Shown here in pieces: positions 58,367-64,000 of a DNA stretch of 64,000 bases. The position numbers were made by a program, and so were the translations under genes. The stretch comes from Epiperipatus broadwayi (Eukaryota > Onychophora > Udeonychophora > Euonychophora > Peripatidae). The stretch is from NCBI GenBank assembly GCA_028023455.1, contig JAQFVV010000284.1:878246-942245 (forward strand), read 5' to 3'. The notes under the pieces are model-generated. The model made no database searches and was not told the origin of the DNA. It was given only the letters and a program-made list of their open reading frames with translations. The stretch's first letter is position 1, and the number at the start of each line of letters is the position of its first letter.

Positions 58367-60262
58367 TTAAGAATGTTTTTTAAAGAAATCTTTCCAAATA
58401 GGAGGAAGTTTGCACGTATCATCTCGCTTATTGATACAATCTGGCCTTTTAAGTATCTCAATGGCTTCTCTGATTTTGCATTGGTAGAGATTATCACATC
58501 TGGATATGATCCTGGTACTAGAAAAATCTATTTTATGACCTGAATCTATAGTATGGAGTGAGAGTGCTGATGATGATGAGTGTTGTTTAACTGCATTAGC
58601 ATGCTCATCTCTCCTAACACTGATGCGATGATTACTCATACCTATGTAAGAAGCTTTACAATTTTTACATGAGATTTGATAGACACCATGAGATTCAAGA
58701 GGGATTGAATCCTTAGGCTTGGTTATTATATTGCTGATCTTTTGATGAGCAGAAAATGCTGTATCTATATTATAGCGTTTTAATATACGTCCGATACTGT
58801 CTGTAGTTCCTTTTACATATGGAACACAAATCCTAATAGCTGACTTATCATCTTTTTGTTTCCTATTTTGTCTATTTTGGGCTTGAAATAAGGCTTTTTT
58901 TATAAATTTGTAATTATAACTATTTGCTAATAAAACACTATTAATATGATTTATTTCTTCTTTCAGATGTGTGTCATCTGAAAGGTTAATTGCTCTATTT
59001 AAAAGAGTTTTGGCTACAGAAACTATCTGAGTTGGGTGATGATGAGAATGGAAATGTAAATATCTGTCTGTGTGTGTATCCTTTCTGTAAATAGAAAAAG
59101 ATAAACTATTTGGTGTTCTGGTGACTAGAACATCAAGAAAAGGGAGTTTTCCATCAGACTCTGTCTCCATTGTAAATTTAATATGAGGATGCATATTATT
59201 TAAATGTAAGAAAAAATCATCTAATGTATTTTTTCCATGTTGCCATATGACAAAAGTGTCATCTATGTATCTGAGCCAAATGAGAGGTTTTAAAGATGAT
59301 GATTCTAAAGCACGAGTTTCTATATATTCCATGAATAAATCAGCTATTACTCCTGAGATAGGTGAGCCCATAGGAGTACCAAAAACTTGTCTGTAATGCT
59401 GTCCATTGTATACAAAATATGTATTTAAGAGACAATGTTTAATCAAAGCAATAATATGGTCTGGTAAATTGCAACGTTGTGAGATTATATTTAAAGATTC
59501 ATCAATTGGAATGTTTGTAAACAAAGACACGACATCAAAACTGACCAGAATGTCACTAGCATTAATTTTTAAACTTTTTAAAACAGAAATAAAATGAAAA
59601 GAGTTTTTAATATATGATTTAATAGATGGGATTGTAGGTTTAATGAAATCCGATAAGTATCTAGCTAAAATATGAGTTGGAGAATCTATTGCACTTACTA
59701 TTGGACGAAGAGGGGTATTGGTTTGTGAATTTTTGGAAGTCCATAAAATTTTGGACAGACACAAGATTTTTCACGAGGGATTATTTTATTTTTTATCTCT
59801 GTTTCAATAGGTGATTTATTAATAATAGCTTTTGTTGTTTTTTCCAAATATGTAGTATGATCTCTTTTTGATAGTTTACAAGTTTTATCACTAAGCAGAT
59901 CTAAAATTTTATTATGGTAAATGTCACGATCCATTACAACTGTGGCATTACCTTTATCAGCTGGAAGTACAACAATTGATTTGTCCGATTTTATATTATT
60001 TAATGCTTGTCTTTCTTTCTTTGAAAAATTATTTTTAGGAAGCTTAGCTTTTGTAAAATTATTACAAATCTCAGCTCTAGCTAAATCAGCCAATGTAGAA
60101 TCAATTTTATCAAGAGCTGATTCAACATTATAGACAATTTTCTCAAAAGGTATCCGGGAAGGTGTTAAAGCAAAATTGAAACCTTTTTCTAAAACCGAAA
60201 TTTCATCTGTAGAGAGGGCTTTCTTAGATAAATTGTAAACGGTTTTTTGATTTGGATACCCC
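58367..60262 (-). pseudogene. PLE RT/GIY-YIG, minus copy of pair 3 (nearly complete)
   Basis: The N-terminal block (from YPNQKTVYNLSKKAL) leads to RT1 (SIVVLPADKGNATVVMD) and PKFYGLPKIHKP. A small deletion near 59725 then shifts the frame. The second frame continues with PLRPIVSAIDSPTH, motif A (SFDVVSLFTNIP), motif B (TPMGSPISGVIADLF), motif C (WLRYIDDTFVIW, both aspartates present), LPFLDVLVTR, the thumb, and the GIY-YIG nuclease (ISCKNCKASYIGMSNHRISV) with EAIEILKRPDCIN near the end, finishing at 58367. Apart from one frameshift and the truncated N-terminus, all catalytic motifs are present. It is the best reference for this PLE subfamily in the window. Confidence 0.88.
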
Positions 60263-61608
60263 TCTTCGTCCAATAGTAAGTGCAATAGGTTCTCCAACTC
60301 ATATTTTAGCTAGATACTTATCGGATTTCATTAAACCTACAATCCCATCTATTAAATCATATATTAAAAACTCTTTTCATTTTATTTCTGTTTTAAAAAG
60401 TTTAAAAATTAATGCTAGTGACATTCTGGTCAGTTTTGATGTCGTGTCTTTGTTTACAAACATTCCAATTGATGAAGCTTTAAATATAATCTCACAACGT
60501 TGCAATTTACCAGACCATATTATTGCTTTGATTAAACATTGTCTCTTAAATACATATTTTGTATACAATGGACAGCATTACAGACAAGTTTTTGGTACTC
60601 CTATGGGCTCACCTATCTCAGGAGTAATAGCTGATTTATTCATGGAATATATAGAAACTCATGCTTTAGAATCATCATCTTTAAAACCTCTCATTTGGCT
60701 CAGATACATAGATGACACTTTTGTCATATGGCAACATGGAAAAAATACATTAGATGATTTTTTTCTTACATTTAAATAATATGCATCCTCATATTAAATT
60801 TACAATGGAGACAGAGTCTGATGGAAAACTCCCTTTTCTTGATGTTCTAGTCACCAGAACACCAAATAGTTTATCTTTTTCTATTTACAGAAAGGATACA
60901 CACACAGACAGATATTTACATTTCCATTCTCATCATCACCCAACTCAGATAGTTTCTGTAGCCAAAACTCTTTTAAATAGAGCAATTAACCTTTCAGATG
61001 ACACACATCTGAAAGAAGAAATAAATCATATTAATAGTGTTTTATTAGCAAATAGTTATAATTACAAATTTATAAAAAAAGCCTTATTTCAAGCCCAAAA
61101 TAGACAAAATAGGAAACAAAAAGATGATAAGTCAGCTATTAGGATTTGTGTTCCATATGTAAAAGGAACTACAGACAGTATCGGACGTATATTAAAATGC
61201 TATAATATAGATACAGCATTTTCTGCTCATCAAAAGATCAGCAATATAATAACCAAGCCTAAGGATTCAATCCCTCTTGAATCTCATGGTGTCTATCAAA
61301 TCTCATGTAAAAATTGTAAAGCTTCTTACATAGATATGAGTAATCATCACATCAGTGTTAGGAGAGATGAGCATGCTAATGCAGTTAAACAACACTCATC
61401 ATCATCAGCACTCTCACTCCATATTATAGATTCAGGTCATAAAATAGATTTTTCTAGTACCAGGATCATATCCAGATGTGATAATCTCTACCAATGCAAA
61501 ATCAGAGAAGCCATTGAGATACTTAAAAGGCCAGATTGTATCAATAAGCAAGATGATATGTGCAAACTTTCTCCTATTTGGAAAGATTTCTTTAAAAAAC
61601 ATTCTTAA
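60252..61608 (+). pseudogene. PLE RT/GIY-YIG, plus copy of pair 3
   Basis: Begins at DTPLRPIVSAIGSPTH and keeps motifs A (SFDVVSLFTNIPIDEAL), B (TPMGSPISGVIADLF) and C (WLRYIDDTFVIW). It shifts frame at about 60765-60779 (FFLTFK then stop) and resumes as FFLHLNNMHPHIKF to the GIY-YIG domain, in which SYIGMSN has become SYIDMSN (loss of the signature glycine). It ends at TAA 61606-61608. It lacks RT1 and the preceding N-terminal region. Confidence 0.85.
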
Positions 61609-61696
61609 ATTTAACATTTTTGCTATTGGTGGGATTTTTAATGTTTTATTCAAACCAGTGATTGTAGCGCCTCTACAACCGTCTTTCTACCTTTTT

Positions 61697-61744
61697 ATAA
61701 CTCTGTGGATGGCTTGTGTGACCAAGTCGAAACGTCAGTATATT
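61697..61744 (+). ncRNA. Hammerhead-like motif, PLE 3 plus copy
   Basis: AACT, CTGTGGA (61703-61709), stem II GGCTTG...CAAGTC, GAAAC, GTC, AGTATAT. GAAACGTC contains the palindrome ACGT, the short stem III arrangement reported for PLE hammerheads that act as dimers. It lies about 90 bases past the ORF stop. Confidence 0.55.
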
Positions 61745-61797
61745 GATATTAAAAGTTTTTAACATAGATGAACCCGCAAAATATGTATTTTATATAT

Positions 61798-63639
61798 ATA
61801 TATTGAAGCAGTCAATCTTAGCTTAAGATTGTGCTTCATGTTTCTACCTACTAACCTGTGTTTAAATCCCTATTTCCCATCCCGCTCCTTTTGTCATGTA
61901 TATATATTTCATGTATATATTTGAGACGCGCGCCTAAATTATAAAATTTAATGTTTCAATAACATGTTTTAAAATTATTATTAATTCTTTTTATTAATTA
62001 TTAGTTTTTTTTATTAAAGTATTATAGATGCGGCTCAAATATATACATAGGAGCAAACTTACTAACAAAATATTGATGTTTTAAATATTTATTATATGTC
62101 ATTTTTGGCTTTTTCTTTTTAAATTGCTTGTTTTTCTATTAAACTATATATTTTTTTATAAAATCCAATATAGAAGATGCAAGTGTTGTTAGTTGTCTAA
62201 AAATAATTAGGGGTTGGAAGCACTATTGTTTTAATCTAGGGAAGGTATTTTTTTAATTAAAGTTTTACTTAAAATAAATGGGATTAAGTAGATTAAAGAT
62301 TTACTTGTATTAAAAACATGTTGTCAAATCTATTTCTAATCTGGAAATAGATATGAATTTATTTTTGGATGTTATCTTACAATTGCATCTTCAAAAACAA
62401 CTGATAAAAGAAAAAGTATAAAATGACTGAATTTTGAATCAGAGAGATTAGTTACTATTGAGAGATTAGCTACTCTAGTGAAAATGATGATTACACGTCG
62501 CTTGAAACTTAAAATGATGTAGTTGTAAATCCACCCTCTTGCTTACCCTGGTGGGTCATTCTTTCCTGGCTGTACCATCCTGCTGCCCAAGAGAGCAAAG
62601 CCTGACCTAAAAACTTCGGTGTGCATTTAATAGAAGCTTGCTGCCACAGGAGAACGTGCAATATTTTAAATTGAACTCTTAAAACTGCAAGGTAATTTTT
62701 CAAGCCGTCACCTCAAACTAAATCTAGCCTAAATGTATTCTTTAACTTTGCCTTATATATATATATATATCTGTAAATGTAATTTTGCTCTCAAATGATT
62801 TCTTTATATCTAATCTTATCTCATATGCTCTTAACTTTTTAATCTTGGTGCGGTCATTTATTTATATATATTTATTATTTGATTTATATATCTGCTTGCT
62901 TTTTAATATGTCAATCTAAAACAATTTGACGAATTGAATTTTCTAAAAATCCTTTCTTCTTTTTAAGTAAGCCTTCATGAATCAAGTTTATTAACATCCT
63001 CTTAAAATATATATGTAATGCATTATAAATTAATATGTTCGCCAAATTGTTTTATGAATCAACATTTTAGGTTTGCTTTTAATATAAAAATTGATTTGTT
63101 TAATTCTGCAAATCCAGAACTCAAGCTAATTAACACTTTGAAATCTTACAAAATATTATTTATTTAATTCTAAAATAAGGTGTCTTAATTGTTTTACGTA
63201 TATATATTACTGCTAGTTTTTTTTATATACTCTTAAAATGTATGCTTAAAATATCAAATACCTTATTTATATATTTCAATTATTGTAAAATCAACGAAGG
63301 TGAGATTGATTGATTTTAACTAGCAGAAAAAGGGATGGGAGAAAATCTTAATGTTTCTTTTATTAAATCAAATCTTAACGTGTATTTTATTAATTTGAAA
63401 TCTAAATCTTAATGTTTCTTTTGCTATAGAAAATCTTAACGTATATTTTATTAAATGAAATATTCTCTTTCTATATTTATTATAATTGCATGGCTTATTA
63501 TAGTATTAAAACAAGGGTCATGTATTTAAAGCAGTAAAATTTATTCAATGTTGTTAGTGGCATTCATTCGTACTGCATTTCTGTCATTTAGCCTATCTTC
63601 GTATATATATATATTACGTGCTTCTAGTCTTCTAATCTG
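61798..63639. other. AT-rich non-coding DNA
   Basis: No gene was recognised. A GC-richer patch at 62520-62660 has a minus-strand frame (LLSWAAGWYSQERMTHQGKQ) without a known match; its opening words resemble the patch at 50220 (ACCCTCTTGCTT). Confidence 0.45.
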
Positions 63640-63725
63640 GGGGTTGTGACAAAGTTCGAACCCATAGATTTCTTTTCGTACCTCGTTCCATAGATAGTTG
63701 AGCTATCTGGAACCACATTTATTTC
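63640..63725 (-). mobile_element. tRNA-like SINE head
   Basis: On the minus strand an A-box-like TAGCTCAACTATC and a B-box-like GGGTTCGAACTTTG are separated by about 43 bases, the normal tRNA spacing. The acceptor and T stems do not pair properly, so it is a tRNA-derived SINE or pseudogene. Target duplications and the SINE body end were not located. Confidence 0.5.
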
Positions 63726-64000
63726 TTATAAAATGCCTCTGGCAGTGATCCCGTAAGTTTGGCACATGCTATGCATATTCACTTCATATAGATAAAAGGC
63801 CTCTCGCATCGGTTATACTAGCAAAAGTCTGGGCCACGCCATGCCTGTCCACTTTTCTCTAAGCACTACCCAACAAGGTTTCATTTTTCATCCAGAAGCA
63901 CAACCTTTTCCTCTTAGTTATTTTAGACTATTATGTCAGCACCACAAACTTCTTCATATTATTATTATTTCTTTTGCTTCATGGCCCAGTTTTAATGCTC
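63726..64000. other. Window end, non-coding
   Basis: Less AT-rich DNA without a clear frame; may belong to the same SINE or a neighbouring element. Confidence 0.35.

Larger units (their letters stand above)
58179..61797. mobile_element. PLE pair 3: head-to-head inverted Penelope-like element, longest copy
   Basis: The minus copy (58179 to about 60262) and plus copy (about 60252 to 61797) are inverted with outward 3' ends. The minus copy reaches into the N-terminal region before RT motif 1. The plus copy begins only at the PLRPIV block, so about 525 bp (59727-60251) is unpaired. The join falls in a shared GGATACCCCTCTTCGTCC-like stretch. Outer tips lie against (TA)n/(TG)n on the left and (TA)n on the right. 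The arms are very similar, suggesting this is the youngest of the four pairs. Confidence 0.88.

Overview
The window is strongly AT-rich animal-type nuclear DNA. It is full of (TA)n tracts and is almost entirely transposable elements and their decay products. There is no bacterial-style gene organisation, no CRISPR array, no rRNA and no intact host gene. The one credible piece of a host gene is a single exon (52725-52857, +) with the juxtamembrane signature of a receptor (natriuretic-peptide-type) guanylate cyclase, so part of the window may be intron of that gene. The species cannot be fixed. A large metazoan genome rich in Penelope-like elements, hammerhead ribozymes and TA microsatellites (many molluscs, cnidarians and flatworms qualify) is the best description.

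Layout. 1-5.7 kb: unannotated AT-rich DNA, then a 1.4 kb inverted-terminal-repeat element holding a TTAGGG-like tract. 5.9-8.3 kb: Penelope-like element (PLE) pair 1. 8.6-9.0 kb: palindromic MITE. 9.3-11.2 kb: repeat R2 copy A. 12.65 kb: retroposed tRNA-like sequence with a 13-bp target duplication. 14.1-15.5 kb: PLE pair 4. 16.0-19.5 kb: PLE pair 2. 19.5-21.9 kb: solo-LTR-like repeat R1 copy 1. 22.4-27.7 kb: coiled-coil gag-like pseudogene interrupted at 22.6-25.45 kb by a tandem array of 466-bp hammerhead-ribozyme repeats. 27.8-32.4 kb: R2 copy B, split by a 2.7 kb solo-LTR-like insertion. 32.4-35.1 kb: R1 copy 2 (-). 37.85-38.3 kb: RTE-type LINE tail. 39.98-40.54 kb: a second hammerhead-bearing element. 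43.55-48.45 kb: LTR element with 2.15 kb LTRs and only about 0.6 kb between them. 51.36-51.76 kb: hAT-type MITE. 52.7 kb: guanylate cyclase exon. 55.3-58.0 kb: R1 copy 3. 58.2-61.8 kb: PLE pair 3, the most complete reverse transcriptase. 63.65 kb: tRNA-like SINE head.

The central observation is a shared system. Four PLE insertions, from at least three RT subfamilies plus one distant lineage, and two small non-coding elements all (i) carry a hammerhead-type ribozyme core (CTGANGA-like, stem II, GAAA) and (ii) have the same geometry: a minus-strand copy followed directly by a plus-strand copy, truncated ends meeting in the middle and 3' ends facing outward. The small elements look like animal retrozymes: tandem 466-bp and about 417-bp units with a two-segment stem I, a palindromic stem III and conserved Pol III A/B-box-like sequences. 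The shared geometry suggests that PLE reverse transcriptase/GIY-YIG machinery mobilises the ribozyme RNAs. Ribozymes and pairings were read by eye; no folding program or database search was run.
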